From an uncultured Porphyromonadaceae bacterium (GTDB lineage: Bacteria > Bacteroidota > Bacteroidia > Bacteroidales > Porphyromonadaceae), in contig CAMYAB010000002.1 of the NCBI GenBank assembly GCA_947253625.1, forward strand, positions 115,380-179,379: DNA of 64,000 bases, read 5' to 3'. The translations under genes and the position numbers were made by a program. Under the pieces are notes generated by a model. That model was not told the origin of the DNA and did no database searches. It saw only the letters and a list, made by a program, of their open reading frames with translations. This document shows, one piece after another, positions 16,107-25,693 of this stretch (position 1 is the stretch's first letter; every line of letters begins with the position of its first letter).

Positions 16107-18818
16107 ATGAAGGACGAGGATAAGGATCAATACATTGACGAAGAAAATCAAGTGAAACCATCAGAGGAGATCCCTCATGCCTCCAATCGAGATGCAAAGG
16201 GGGGGTACATCTTGAGTGGTATGTACCGCTCGTGGTTTTTGTCGTATGCTTCTTATGTCATATTGGAGCGTGCTGTTCCCCACATTTCTGATGGGCTCAA
16301 ACCCGTCCAGAGAAGGATCCTCTATACCATGTCCGGTATGGGTGACCGCCTTACGAAGGTGGCAAATATTGTTGGTCAGGTGATGCAGCTGCATCCTCAC
16401 GGTGATGCCAGCATTGGTGATGCGCTGGTTCAGCTGGGACAAAGAGAGCTACTGATCGATACGCAAGGAAACTGGGGAAATATTCTTACCGGAGATGGCG
16501 CGGCAGCTCCTCGATACATAGAGGCTCGACTGATGTCGCTGGCCAAGCAAGTCCTTTTTAGCCCCAAGATTACGGAGTATATGCCATCGTATGATGGCGT
16601 AAATATGGAACCCGTGGCATTGCCAGTGAAGTTCCCGTTGCTCTTGGCTCAGGGTGCGGAGGGTATCGCTGTAGGTCTGTCGTGTAAGATACTGCCACAC
16701 AATGTGTCCGAGCTTTTGGAGGCCTGTGTGAAGTATCTGCGTGGTGAGGACTTTACACTTTATCCCGACTTTCCCTCAGGTGGCCTGATCGACATAGGAC
16801 GTTACAACGATGGTGAGCGTGGAGGGCAGGTAAAAGTGCGTGCCAAAATCGAAAAACGAGACTCCAGGGTCATTGCTATCACGGAAGTGCCGTTTTCTAG
16901 GACAACTACCTCACTCATCGAGTCCATCTTGAAGGCCAATGACAGTGGCCGGATCAAGTTGAAAAAGATTGAGGATAAAACCGCTGCAACAGCCAATATC
17001 GAAATTCACCTCCCCCCAGGAACGTCCTCGGACAAGATGATAGATGCTCTATACGCTGTCACCGACTGCGAAGTGAGTATCTCTCCTAACTGCTGTGTGA
17101 TTAAAGATCAGGCCCCACAGTTTTTGTCCGTGAGTGATGTGTTGCGTGATGGATGTGATCGGACGATGGGGTACATTCATGACGAGTTGCAGATTCAGCT
17201 CAATGAGTTACAGGAGAAGCATCTTGCAAACTCTTTGGAGCAACTTTTCATAGTTCGTCGGATATATAAGGATAGGGAGTTTGAGGACGCAACTGATATT
17301 CAGACTGCCCTCCGACACATACGCATACGTCTTGGTGATGTCCTGTGTACGATGATTAGGCCCGTTACCGACGATGATCTGAGGGTTCTACTGGATATCC
17401 GGATGGCTCGCATACTCAAGTTCAATGAAGAGAAAAGCTCCCTCCTTATTGCCCAACTTGAGTCCGAGATGGAGGAGGTTCGTCTAAAGCTGGCAGATGT
17501 GCGTTCGGTCGCCATACAGTGGTATCAAGACCTATTGGATCAGTATGGCCCGCTTTTTCCAAGAAAAACAAGCGTTCAGAGCTTTGAGGTTATCGAGGTG
17601 GCTAAGGTTGTCATGAAAAATGAAAAACTGTATGTCAACCGCGAAGAGGGCTTCATCGGGACCTCCTTGAAAAAGGATGAGTACGTATGCGATATTTCAA
17701 ATATTGATGACGTCATAGTCTTTTTGGAGGATGGGACCTACCAGATCCTAAAGGTTGCAGAAAAGACCTTTGTCGGGAAAAATATCATCCATGTGGCAAG
17801 GTGGATCCGCAATGATGCACGCACGATCTACAATGTGGTCTATCGGGATGGCAAAAGTGGCACCTCATACATCAAGCGGTTCAATGTAAAAACTGCGACA
17901 CGAGACAGAGCGTACGATGTGACGCAGGGTACTCCGGGATCCAAGGTCCTTTATTTCTCTGCCAATGGCAATGGTGAGGCCGAAATGGTAAAGGTGGTAC
18001 TCCGTCCCGGAAAGGTGAGAGGACACCGGCAACGAAAGCTCGTTTTTGAAAAAGACTTTGCCGAAGTCCTGATCAAGGGACGAGGATCCAAGGGAAATAT
18101 ATTGACCAAGGGGAGTGTATTCAAAATCACGCTCAAGGAGCAAGGCGGAAGTACTCTGGGGGGACGTAAGGTTTGGTTTGATTGGGATGTGTATCGGATC
18201 AACTACGATGATCGTGGAGAGTACTTGGGAGAATTCAAGGGGGAGGATAGAGTGCTTGTCATCCTGGAGGATGGCACAGTATATACCACCAACTATAGCG
18301 ACACCACTCACTTTGAGCGGACTGTCTACCAGATCGAAAAATATGACCCTCAAAAGATCTGGACGGCAGTCTACTTTGACAAAGAGGCCGGTTATACCTA
18401 TATCAAGCGCTTCCCGATAGAGGAAAATGTCAACCGCGAGAACCTTATGCAGGAAGATGCCAACGAACTCATTTACTTGACCGATGAGCGTTTTCCCCAG
18501 TTTGAAGTCCGCTTTGGCGGTGCTGATGAGCAACGAGAGCCTATTACCATTGATGCCGACGACTTTATAGGCACGAAAAGTATTCGTGCAAAAGGCAAGC
18601 GCATCAGCAACTACAATGTTGCGGAGGTGGAGGAACTTGAGCCTATCGCCAAATCTCAAAAGGAGCCGGATGATCGAGACTCGGATCCCGCAGGAGAGAC
18701 TTCGCCGGATTCGGTGGATGATTCGGAGGATGATTTGGCTTTGATTGAGGAAGTGACAGGGCAAAAAAGATTAGCTTTCGATGATCTCGAAGAAAAAGAA
18801 GATGAAGATATTCAGTAA
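16107..18818 (+). CDS. parC: DNA topoisomerase IV subunit A
   Basis: The 903-residue protein matches the Bacteroidota ParC type: GMYRSWFLSYASYVILERAV near 37, LKPVQRRIL near 66, LHPHGDASIGDALV near 94 and the active-site Tyr in AAPRYIEARL near 134. A beta-pinwheel C-terminal domain occupies about 490-840 and a strongly acidic tail follows (runs of Asp/Glu after 855). It decatenates daughter chromosomes together with ParE, which is not in the window. The last 38 bp overlap the start of the next gene. Confidence 0.95.
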   Translation: MKDEDKDQYIDEENQVKPSEEIPHASNRDAKGGYILSGMYRSWFLSYASYVILERAVPHISDGLKPVQRRILYTMSGMGDRLTKVANIVGQVMQLHPHGDASIGDALVQLGQRELLIDTQGNWGNILTGDGAAAPRYIEARLMSLAKQVLFSPKITEYMPSYDGVNMEPVALPVKFPLLLAQGAEGIAVGLSCKILPHNVSELLEACVKYLRGEDFTLYPDFPSGGLIDIGRYNDGERGGQVKVRAKIEKRDSRVIAITEVPFSRTTTSLIESILKANDSGRIKLKKIEDKTAATANIEIHLPPGTSSDKMIDALYAVTDCEVSISPNCCVIKDQAPQFLSVSDVLRDGCDRTMGYIHDELQIQLNELQEKHLANSLEQLFIVRRIYKDREFEDATDIQTALRHIRIRLGDVLCTMIRPVTDDDLRVLLDIRMARILKFNEEKSSLLIAQLESEMEEVRLKLADVRSVAIQWYQDLLDQYGPLFPRKTSVQSFEVIEVAKVVMKNEKLYVNREEGFIGTSLKKDEYVCDISNIDDVIVFLEDGTYQILKVAEKTFVGKNIIHVARWIRNDARTIYNVVYRDGKSGTSYIKRFNVKTATRDRAYDVTQGTPGSKVLYFSANGNGEAEMVKVVLRPGKVRGHRQRKLVFEKDFAEVLIKGRGSKGNILTKGSVFKITLKEQGGSTLGGRKVWFDWDVYRINYDDRGEYLGEFKGEDRVLVILEDGTVYTTNYSDTTHFERTVYQIEKYDPQKIWTAVYFDKEAGYTYIKRFPIEENVNRENLMQEDANELIYLTDERFPQFEVRFGGADEQREPITIDADDFIGTKSIRAKGKRISNYNVAEVEELEPIAKSQKEPDDRDSDPAGETSPDSVDDSEDDLALIEEVTGQKRLAFDDLEEKEDEDIQ

Positions 18819-19704
18819 GGCCCTATGCCTGGGACTCATTTTTAGCGTTGGTCCGTGCATCATATCTGCACAGACCTTTGGTCAAAGGCTGACGGAATGG
18901 ATCGGAGGGACCCCATACCAAGTAACCAATCCACTTCCGATGACCCACACTACACTCCTGATGGGTGGAGGGCAGGTAGGAGTTTTGGACACCTACCTTA
19001 GCGAAATCCCCCATACCGGTCATGCCTTTCAGCTCCTCTTCATGTCAGACTATCCGGCCATACATGGAGGAGCGTGGCACATCTATACGGACGCCAACCT
19101 ACACTTAGGCCTTCCCAAAAACAAGGGGAATGGCTCTTTCATGTACTTATTGGGTGCGCACTATTCGATTGCCGGGGCCTATCGGGCTTGTAGTTGGCAT
19201 GGTATGACTGTAGACTTGGCACCTATGCTGACTCTGCAGGCGCAAGGGAATCTCAAGTCGGCCAATACCAATAACATCGGGAATATCAAAGCCGGTATCG
19301 GATTGGATGGTTGGGCGAGGATTCGGTATGTCCTACCTATTGACGCCATGCCCATAGCTATCGGGTACACACTTCAAGTTCCGCTAGTGGGGCTGGCCTT
19401 TCAGCCGGACTATGGGCAGAGCTACTACGACTATGCGTCCGGTGGAAACAATGCCCCTATCCGTCTCCATCTTTCCTCTTTCCCCAACTACCGCTGTCTA
19501 CGACAACGCTTGTTACTGGAGCTTCCGATCCGAAACCTCACCATCAGTGTGGGCGCTGAGCATGGCTACCAGAATCAAATGATTAGTCACCTAAACTTTC
19601 GGCAAGGGTACTGGTCCGTCCTTTTGGGCATCTCCTTTGACTCCTTTGCCTTGTCCGGAAACAGGAGTGCACGCTCCGTAAACGTAATAAGATCCATAGA
19701 GTGA
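18781..19704 (+). CDS. DUF3316 family outer-membrane-like protein
   Basis: The frame has 307 residues from 18781; an internal ATG at 18802 (MKIFSKALCLG) gives a cleaner signal peptide and is a reasonable alternative. The signal is cleaved at ISA/QT, leaving Gln at +1. The mature part is rich in alternating aromatic strands (for example TNPLPMTHTTLLMGGGQ and GYWSVLLGISFDSFALSG), consistent with an outer-membrane barrel of the Bacteroidota DUF3316 family, whose function is unknown. It overlaps parC by 38 bp and the next gene by 1 bp. Confidence 0.78.
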   Translation: MISKKKKMKIFSKALCLGLIFSVGPCIISAQTFGQRLTEWIGGTPYQVTNPLPMTHTTLLMGGGQVGVLDTYLSEIPHTGHAFQLLFMSDYPAIHGGAWHIYTDANLHLGLPKNKGNGSFMYLLGAHYSIAGAYRACSWHGMTVDLAPMLTLQAQGNLKSANTNNIGNIKAGIGLDGWARIRYVLPIDAMPIAIGYTLQVPLVGLAFQPDYGQSYYDYASGGNNAPIRLHLSSFPNYRCLRQRLLLELPIRNLTISVGAEHGYQNQMISHLNFRQGYWSVLLGISFDSFALSGNRSARSVNVIRSIE

Positions 19705-20780
19705 TGAAAAAATATACTTCCGTATTACTCCTGCTTGCCTTGTCCCTATCCTGCATATGGGGCTGTATCCCCAACCAGCCACGTGTGGCGGACTACGAAA
19801 AAAACTTTGAGGCACTGTGGCGGATTATCAATGAGCGGTACTGCTTTTTGGATGAAAAGGAGGTAGACTGGGATCAGGTGCATACCGAATACAGTAAGCG
19901 CATCAAGAGCGAGAAGCTAGATGACCTTACTTTCTTTAATACCATGGCAGAGATGCTCGAAAAGCTCAAGGATGGGCATGTTAATCTCATCACCCCCTTC
20001 AACACCTCGAGGTACAGTCCATGGGAAAAGCAGGATCCTACTGAGGGATTGAATATCTACGCGCGTCGAAAAACTCTGGGGACAAAGCTGTTTATATCCG
20101 GTGGTATGGCGTACCATATCTTTCAGAGCAAATCGGAGCAATTGAAGTTCGGGTACATTATGTACGGTAGCTTCACCAGCTCGTTGGGCAACATGCCACT
20201 TATCCTGAGTCTCTTCAAGAATAATTCGGTAGACGGCATCATCCTAGATCTCCGAGCAAATGGCGGTGGATCACTCCAAAATACGACGAAGCTACTTAGC
20301 TACTTTTTTGGTGAAAAGACACTGGTCGGCTACACCAGTCACAAGGTAGGCCCCGGTCGCAATCAGTTCTCGGAGCTGCGTGCGCTGTATGTGGAGCCCG
20401 ACAAGACGATCACCTGGGTGGACAAGCCTGTGATTATCCTGCAGGACAAAGGGTGCTACAGTGCCACCAACGACTTTTTGTACAAGATCGCTTGTGCACC
20501 CAACGTGACCAGAGTCGGTATCAGGAGTGGCGGAGGAGCCGGACTTCCAGCCACCCAAGAGCTGCCGAATGGCTGGAGGATACGCTACTCGGCGGTCAAA
20601 AACTACGATCGTGATCGCAAGTATGTCGAGGCGGGAGTGGAGCCGGATGTCCACGTCCAAAACCAAGGATACAGTATTGATCCGGGTGCATCGGACCTAA
20701 TCCTACAGAAGGGGATCAAGGTGCTAAAAGAGCGGGTGAAAGAACAGAACAAAACGACAAATAACAGCAATGGAAAATAG
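19704..20780 (+). CDS. S41 family C-terminal processing-type peptidase, lipoprotein
   Basis: The ATG at 19704 overlaps the previous stop by one base. The 358-residue protein begins with a lipoprotein signal (IWGC, Cys about 21). A helical N-region (EALWRIINERYCFL) leads into the S41 fold: DGIILDLRANGGGSL near 177, then the nucleophile region GCYSATNDF near 250 and the GIRSGGGAG loop near 270. The nucleophile is expected to be the Ser of CYSATND; the usual partner Lys of CtpA-like enzymes is not obvious. It is an envelope protease with unknown substrates. Confidence 0.87.
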   Translation: MKKYTSVLLLLALSLSCIWGCIPNQPRVADYEKNFEALWRIINERYCFLDEKEVDWDQVHTEYSKRIKSEKLDDLTFFNTMAEMLEKLKDGHVNLITPFNTSRYSPWEKQDPTEGLNIYARRKTLGTKLFISGGMAYHIFQSKSEQLKFGYIMYGSFTSSLGNMPLILSLFKNNSVDGIILDLRANGGGSLQNTTKLLSYFFGEKTLVGYTSHKVGPGRNQFSELRALYVEPDKTITWVDKPVIILQDKGCYSATNDFLYKIACAPNVTRVGIRSGGGAGLPATQELPNGWRIRYSAVKNYDRDRKYVEAGVEPDVHVQNQGYSIDPGASDLILQKGIKVLKERVKEQNKTTNNSNGK

Positions 20781-21105
20781 CCCAAAAGAGAATGAATTCC
20801 TCCAGATAGAGGAGGACATTGTCTCCATCCTACACACGGTATACGATCCTGAAATCCCTGTGAATATCTATGACCTCGGGTTGGTCTACGATGTGGAGGT
20901 CAATCACGAGACAGGGCACGTGGATATCACGATGACTCTCACCGCCCCCAACTGTCCGATGGCAGACTTCATCTTGGAGGATGTGCAAATGAAGGTTGAG
21001 AGCATCAAAGGGGTAAAGAGCGTGGAGGTCCACCTTACCTTTGACCCGGTTTGGTCCAAGGATATGATGTCCGAGGAGGCGTTGCTCGAGCTGGGCTTTC
21101 TCTAG
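20770..21105 (+). CDS. MIP18/DUF59 family Fe-S assembly protein (SufT-like)
   Basis: The 111-residue single-domain protein carries the DUF59 hallmarks DPEIPVNIYDLGLVYDV near 21 and TAPNCPMADFI near 57 with its conserved Cys. Standalone DUF59 proteins act as accessory factors in Fe-S cluster maturation. SufE (39679) and SufS (53631) are elsewhere in the window. It overlaps the S41 gene by 11 bp and precedes lpxH by 14 bp. Confidence 0.88.
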   Translation: MENSPKENEFLQIEEDIVSILHTVYDPEIPVNIYDLGLVYDVEVNHETGHVDITMTLTAPNCPMADFILEDVQMKVESIKGVKSVEVHLTFDPVWSKDMMSEEALLELGFL

Positions 21106-21119
21106 TATTTCTTACCGGC

Positions 21120-21887
21120 ATGAGAGACAAGGTCTACTTTGCTTCCGATATGCACCTAGGTGCCAAGTATCACACCGACCCCATGTCCGTGGAGCGCAAG
21201 CTCGTCCGGTGGCTTAGGTCCATTCGGGAGGATGCCTATGCTTTGGTGCTTGTGGGAGATGTCTTCGACTACTGGTTTGAGTACAAACATGTAGTACCGA
21301 GAGGGTATGTCCGCTTTTTGGGTGCTTTGGCCGATCTTGCCGACAGTGGGGTGGAGATTCACTACTTTACCGGTAACCACGACGTCTGGATCTTTGACTA
21401 TCTCCCGAGTGAGATCGGGCTGACGTTGCACAAGTCTCCGGCGGAATTGGAGTTTTTTGGCAAGCGTTTTTTTGTAGCCCACGGGGATGAATATGAAACC
21501 GAAAACAAGCGTTTCCAACTCCTCAGGCGGATTTTTCACTCTCCTATTTGCCAAAAACTCTATTCACTTATCCATCCGGACCTTTCTTCTGCTTTGGCGC
21601 AAGGGTGGTCCTTTAGCAGCCGCAAGCGCGGAACTCGTGAGTACGATGTCTCTCCCTACCAAGGGGAGCACGATGAGTACTTGGTGCGTTTTGCCAAGGA
21701 ATATACGGCGAAAGAGGGAGCAAATGCTCCAGACTTTTTTATTTTTGGTCACCGTCACATTATGTTGCACCTCATGATTACCCACACGACACAGGTGGTC
21801 ATCCTAGGTGACTGGATACACTTCGATAGTTATGCGGTCTGGGATGGAGAGCGTCTTGTGCTGGACACCTTTGACCCCCAACAATAG
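21120..21887 (+). CDS. lpxH: UDP-2,3-diacylglucosamine diphosphatase (LpxH-type metallophosphoesterase)
   Basis: The start MRDKVYFASDMHLG puts the first metal motif at residue 9; an upstream frame to 21051 overlaps the previous gene and is rejected. The 255 residues carry the dimetal set: SDMHLG, GDVFDYWFE near 43, GNHD near 85, AHGDE near 117 and FGHRH near 210. LpxH converts UDP-diacylglucosamine to lipid X in lipid A synthesis. The family has LpxH-like members of unproven role, but the GDVFDYW and GHRH context fits LpxH. A strong terminator follows at 21937. Confidence 0.85.
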   Translation: MRDKVYFASDMHLGAKYHTDPMSVERKLVRWLRSIREDAYALVLVGDVFDYWFEYKHVVPRGYVRFLGALADLADSGVEIHYFTGNHDVWIFDYLPSEIGLTLHKSPAELEFFGKRFFVAHGDEYETENKRFQLLRRIFHSPICQKLYSLIHPDLSSALAQGWSFSSRKRGTREYDVSPYQGEHDEYLVRFAKEYTAKEGANAPDFFIFGHRHIMLHLMITHTTQVVILGDWIHFDSYAVWDGERLVLDTFDPQQ

Positions 21888-21936
21888 GGTGACTCCAAGT
21901 TAACCCCATCGCTTTCAAGCCGATAGGCAAGCACTT

Positions 21937-21980
21937 GGTGGCCCGATAGAAGCAATCATTTCTATCGGGCCACCTTTTTT
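21937..21980 (+). terminator. Strong terminator after lpxH
   Basis: A 15-bp perfect stem (GGTGGCCCGATAGAA with its complement) and an 8-nt loop are followed by TTTTTT. It closes the long plus-strand run. Confidence 0.93.
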
Positions 21981-22037
21981 GTATTCTATCTTTTGCTAAC
22001 TCTTTTTACCTTTTCTTCCTAAAGTGTGCCATTGCCT

Positions 22038-22150
22038 CTTCCGATGAGACTATAGTTTCTTCCGCATGAAACTGTAGTTTCTCTCCGTTGAAACTGTAGT
22101 CTCACCTGATGGGACCAATAGTTTCGTCCGGAGTGGCTGATATTTCATCC
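22038..22150. repeat. Tandem 22-bp palindromic repeat array, family B (about 5 units)
   Basis: The cores start at 22046, 22068, 22090, 22112 and about 22133, about 22 bp apart. Each is a 14-bp near-palindrome of the form GAAACTGTAGTTTC, separated by 8-bp spacers such as TTCCGCAT and TCTCCGTT. It lies in the 347-bp convergent gap between lpxH and the Oar-like receptor, between two terminators. The rest of the gap is A/T-rich and I see no gene. The last unit contains TTCGTCCGGAGTGGCT, which recurs exactly at 44314-44329. Confidence 0.88.
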
Positions 22151-22172
22151 ACTTGCTACTCTTCTCAAATAG

Positions 22173-22210
22173 CAAAGGGGGTGCGCCAAAGCCTTGGCAC
22201 ACCCCCTTTG
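22173..22210. terminator. GGGTGTGCCAA-type hairpin in a convergent gap
   Basis: A 17-bp stem with one mismatch (CAAAGGGGGTG... with ...CACCCCCTTTG) and loop AGCC lies 25 bp beyond the stop of the minus-strand TonB receptor gene. It can end transcription from either side and belongs to the same stem family as 10660 and 35360. Confidence 0.75.
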
Positions 22211-22234
22211 GGGGAAATTAGGTATACGTTGGAT

Positions 22235-25200
22235 CTAAAAGATGAGTCGTGCTCCGAAAAGCATGCCCCAGGTAGAGGTTATCCCGAGGACGTTATCCCA
22301 CCTATTGGCACGTTCTCTGAACTGCTCCACACTCGTGACCCCATTGAGTGTGACACCGGTGCCCTTTTCCTCCATGGCGATGGGTAAAGTGTTGCCCCAG
22401 CTACTCTCAAGTGCGGCTTTTTTTCGAGTGCCCCAGTTGGGGTTGAGCAAGTTGCCAAAGTTGATGACATCTAGACTTAGCTGTAGGGTGTAGTTGCGCT
22501 TGGTTCCGAAGTTGTGGTAAAAGTCTTGCTGGATCTTTAGATCAAATCTGTTGAGCCATGGCTCCAGTGCACCGGCGCGTTCTGCAAAGTTTCCTTTGCG
22601 AGTCCTGAGATAGGTATTACCGTTAACAAAGTCCATGAATGCTTGGTACTGATCAGCGGCGGTGGCGAGGAGCTTACCTTTTTTGTCTTTTAGGTCAACA
22701 AAGGTGAGCTTTGGGTCATTGACTCCGGTGGGAATGTAGAGCAAGTCACCGCTGGAGCCATCATGGTTGATATCCTTGGGGTATATGTAGCTGAAACGCC
22801 CTTGGTGTGATCCGCTGTAGTAGACCCCGATCGTCGTGGCCATGTGTCGCAGGTAATCTACCCTGTAGTTGAGTGACCCTACGACGCGGTGTGGCAGTGC
22901 GAACTGCGAATAGCTCATTTCCGGGTCATTGATGTCGGTGTAGGTGTGGTTGTAGGCCCACGCTGATGCTCCATTGTTACCGGGGTTGTCGGACTGACAC
23001 TTTGCCACCGAGTAGGTGTAGGCAAGCATTAGGTCCAGACCTTTGATCGCTTTGTTGCGTATTTGAGCCGTAAAGGATCCTTGGTAGCCCTTGTTGGTAT
23101 TCATGAGGACAGTCGCATTCTTCACACCTTTTACGATTCGGTTGCTGCTGTATTTTGGGCGACCATCGGGCATTGTGCCGGAGGGTGCCGGGAGGTTCAC
23201 GTTGCGCTGGATGAGTGCTTGGATATCCTTGGAGTAGAGAGCCTCCAGTGTCAGAGTGGTGTTGGCCGGGAGGGCTATATCCACTGCCAGGTTGCTTCGC
23301 CAGATCTGTGGCATGCGGAAGGTTTTTTCAACCTGTGCGATATTTCCCTCAAAGTTCTTGTCTGTCTGCAGATTCTCCGGGAAGAGGTTGGGGTACTTGG
23401 CGATCTGATCTCTGAACTTTGGCTCAAACCTAAAGTCGTCGGGAAGTTCATTGCCTGGGATTCCCATCTCAGGGCTTTGTACGACACCGGAGTTGGAGGG
23501 CTGGTTGGTAAACCATACAAAGGGTAGCAGGCCAGAGAATAGTCCTGTACCACCACGTAGCTGTACGGAGCGGTCTCCCAGTAGGTCCCAGTTGAACCCG
23601 ATGCGAGGGTTGATCATGATCTGGGGCTTTGGCCAACTGCTGACGTCTAGCTTGTAGTCGTAGCGAAGTTTTCGGATACGATCTACCTGTGGGTTGTTGG
23701 TGAGCTTGCTGTGGTATATAGGCATCTCAATTCTGATCCCCGGAGTGAGCTTGAGGCGTGATGAGATACTCCACTCGTCCTGTAGATAGAGCCCCACAAG
23801 ACCAAAGCTCATCCGGACTCCCTTGGGATCTTGACCGTTGTATCCGTAGGTGATGCCAAAGGCGTCCGGCTTTTTGTCGGTCATGAAGTCCTCCATACTG
23901 CGGTAGCGATAGTACGAGGTGCCGCAGCGGATGTACTGGTTGTGTACATAGATGTTGTCGTATCGAATACCAGCCAGTAGGGTGTGGTTGCCGAGTGTGT
24001 ATGTTAGGTCATCGGAGATCGAGAGGGTGTTGTTGACCACTTGGTTTTTGTAGCTAAAGAGCTCGTAGCCAAAAGTCATGTAGTACTTTCCATCTTTTAG
24101 GATATCCACGTGTGGAAAGATCGTCGATGGGCTTGTCCGCTGTGGGTCAATGGTGCCGGTGTAGGTGATCATCAGCTTGTTGGTGATGTTGTTGCCAAAG
24201 CGACTATTGAGCTCTCCAGCAAAGCCGTGGACCTCATTTTTGTTGCCGTACCAAGAGTTGGAGAAGGCCATACCTGTCTCTGAGATGCGACCAGGGTTTA
24301 TGGGTTTGCCGATGCCATAGGGTATGGAGGTTTGGTTGGTGGTACTCCAACTAAAGTTTCTCAGATAGTTGTATCGGAGAGAAAGCTTGTGGTTGTCATT
24401 GATATTCCAGTCAATTTTGGCAAGAATTTTGTAGTTCTTTTGGTCCAAGCTAGGGAAGTGCTCGTACTCGCCGGGGTTGTATCTGTACTTTTTGAGCAAG
24501 AAGTCTTTCATGGCGGCCATGTCGGATAGCTTTGCTCGAGATAGGTTTTCGGCCTTTTTGGCAATTCCGTCTGCACTAGGCATGTATCCTAGGTAGGGAT
24601 TTGCCTGGTTTTCAAACTCTCCGTTGACGAAGAAGAAAAGCTTGTTTTTGAGGATTGGACCACCGATGGAGAAGCCGTAGACTTGCTCGTCCTTTTGACT
24701 GTGTTTGCTGAGTGTCGCTTTGCCTACTTTGGTGCCGGTCATTCCTTTGCCCCTTTGGTAGGTGTAGGCTGATCCGGCAAAGGTATTGGTACCACTCTTT
24801 GTTACCGCATTGATGCTGGCACCGGTAAAGCTCGACAACCTGACGTCAAAGGGGGCAATACTTACGCTCACGGCCTCGATGGCGTCTAGCGAAATCGGCT
24901 GTGCAGAACCTCCGGGCATGAGCTTGTCGCTTAGACCAAAGTTATTTCTGAACTGCCCACCATCAATGGTAATGTTGTTTAGCCGTCCGTCTCGTCCACC
25001 AAAGGCAGAGCCATTGGCCTGTGGAGTCAGCCTCGTAAAGTCTGTGATGCTCCTACTGATCGACGGAAGTGTGGATATTTCTCGCTTGCTGATGGCAGTC
25101 ATAGCCCCTGTCCGTTGGCTGTTGAATACGGGGTTGTTGCTACTGGCTGTCACGACGACCTCTCCGAGCTGTGCCACATCCTCCTCCATCTTTATATTCA

Positions 25201-25513
25201 GGACGAATGTCTCTCCAAGTGCCAGCTGAACGTTGGTGGCCGTGTGATCTTTGTAGCCGACAAAGGTGACTTTGACGTTGTAGGGGCCACCTATGCGCAT
25301 GTTGTTGATAAAAAAGTTGCCCGCCGCATCGGTCAGCGCATGGTACCGTGTGCCGGAGGGTTCGTGCGTGGCTATGACGGTAGCGGCCATCAGTGGCTCG
25401 TGACCATCGGTGACCTGCCCTCGCAGAGATGAAGTCGTCACCTGCCCTTTTGCTCCCTGCGCAATGGCGAATGCGAAGAGGGAAAACAAGAGAAACTTGA
25501 TTGTTTGTTTCAT
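22235..25513 (-). CDS. Oar-like TonB-dependent receptor
   Basis: The 1092-residue protein has a signal peptide cleaved at AKG/QV (Gln at +1). A carboxypeptidase-regulatory-like domain follows (LRGQVTDGHEPLMAATVIAT), then a TonB-box-like GEVVVTASS, a plug (about 130-250; ISRSITDFTRLTPQANG, SGTNTFAGSAYTYQRG) and a large barrel ending GMLFGARLIF. This architecture is the Oar group, linked in Bacteroidota to uptake of proteins or peptides and outer-membrane organisation; the ligand is unknown. It stands alone, without SusD or lipoprotein partner. A hairpin terminator of the upstream pssA gene precedes it. Confidence 0.93.
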   Translation of the reverse strand: MKQTIKFLLFSLFAFAIAQGAKGQVTTSSLRGQVTDGHEPLMAATVIATHEPSGTRYHALTDAAGNFFINNMRIGGPYNVKVTFVGYKDHTATNVQLALGETFVLNIKMEEDVAQLGEVVVTASSNNPVFNSQRTGAMTAISKREISTLPSISRSITDFTRLTPQANGSAFGGRDGRLNNITIDGGQFRNNFGLSDKLMPGGSAQPISLDAIEAVSVSIAPFDVRLSSFTGASINAVTKSGTNTFAGSAYTYQRGKGMTGTKVGKATLSKHSQKDEQVYGFSIGGPILKNKLFFFVNGEFENQANPYLGYMPSADGIAKKAENLSRAKLSDMAAMKDFLLKKYRYNPGEYEHFPSLDQKNYKILAKIDWNINDNHKLSLRYNYLRNFSWSTTNQTSIPYGIGKPINPGRISETGMAFSNSWYGNKNEVHGFAGELNSRFGNNITNKLMITYTGTIDPQRTSPSTIFPHVDILKDGKYYMTFGYELFSYKNQVVNNTLSISDDLTYTLGNHTLLAGIRYDNIYVHNQYIRCGTSYYRYRSMEDFMTDKKPDAFGITYGYNGQDPKGVRMSFGLVGLYLQDEWSISSRLKLTPGIRIEMPIYHSKLTNNPQVDRIRKLRYDYKLDVSSWPKPQIMINPRIGFNWDLLGDRSVQLRGGTGLFSGLLPFVWFTNQPSNSGVVQSPEMGIPGNELPDDFRFEPKFRDQIAKYPNLFPENLQTDKNFEGNIAQVEKTFRMPQIWRSNLAVDIALPANTTLTLEALYSKDIQALIQRNVNLPAPSGTMPDGRPKYSSNRIVKGVKNATVLMNTNKGYQGSFTAQIRNKAIKGLDLMLAYTYSVAKCQSDNPGNNGASAWAYNHTYTDINDPEMSYSQFALPHRVVGSLNYRVDYLRHMATTIGVYYSGSHQGRFSYIYPKDINHDGSSGDLLYIPTGVNDPKLTFVDLKDKKGKLLATAADQYQAFMDFVNGNTYLRTRKGNFAERAGALEPWLNRFDLKIQQDFYHNFGTKRNYTLQLSLDVINFGNLLNPNWGTRKKAALESSWGNTLPIAMEEKGTGVTLNGVTSVEQFRERANRWDNVLGITSTWGMLFGARLIF

Positions 25514-25612
25514 CGGTTGTTGAAAAATATTAAGTGAAAAAATCGGAGTGTTTTTGTGCTTCGTGAATTTTTGCCTTGATGCTTTGACGAAACTGAGAAA
25601 TACAAAAAGCAG

Positions 25613-25662
25613 TCACCCTTGACCTTCTGGGCCAGACTGGGGCTATATTGGGTCAAGGGTGA
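25613..25662 (-). terminator. Terminator after pssA
   Basis: A 12-bp perfect stem (TCACCCTTGACC with GGTCAAGGGTGA) encloses a 26-nt loop. On the minus strand it is followed closely by a TTTTT run (near 25604-25608). It lies 31 bp past the pssA stop. Confidence 0.85.
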
Positions 25663-25693
25663 TCTGTCGCATTGTGCTGTCTTGGTGCGAACC

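Noticed and set aside
15496..16197. Minus-strand frame of 233 codons over recR and parC start
   Set aside because: It is antisense to two well-supported genes and has no recognisable domain.
16196..16206. Poly-G tract (7 G) near the start of parC as a phase-variation site
   Set aside because: The tract is short and lies in an essential gene, where frame loss would be lethal.
22109..22387. Plus-strand frame at the end of the Oar-like receptor
   Set aside because: It runs over the repeat array and terminator and is antisense to the receptor end. No protein features are visible.
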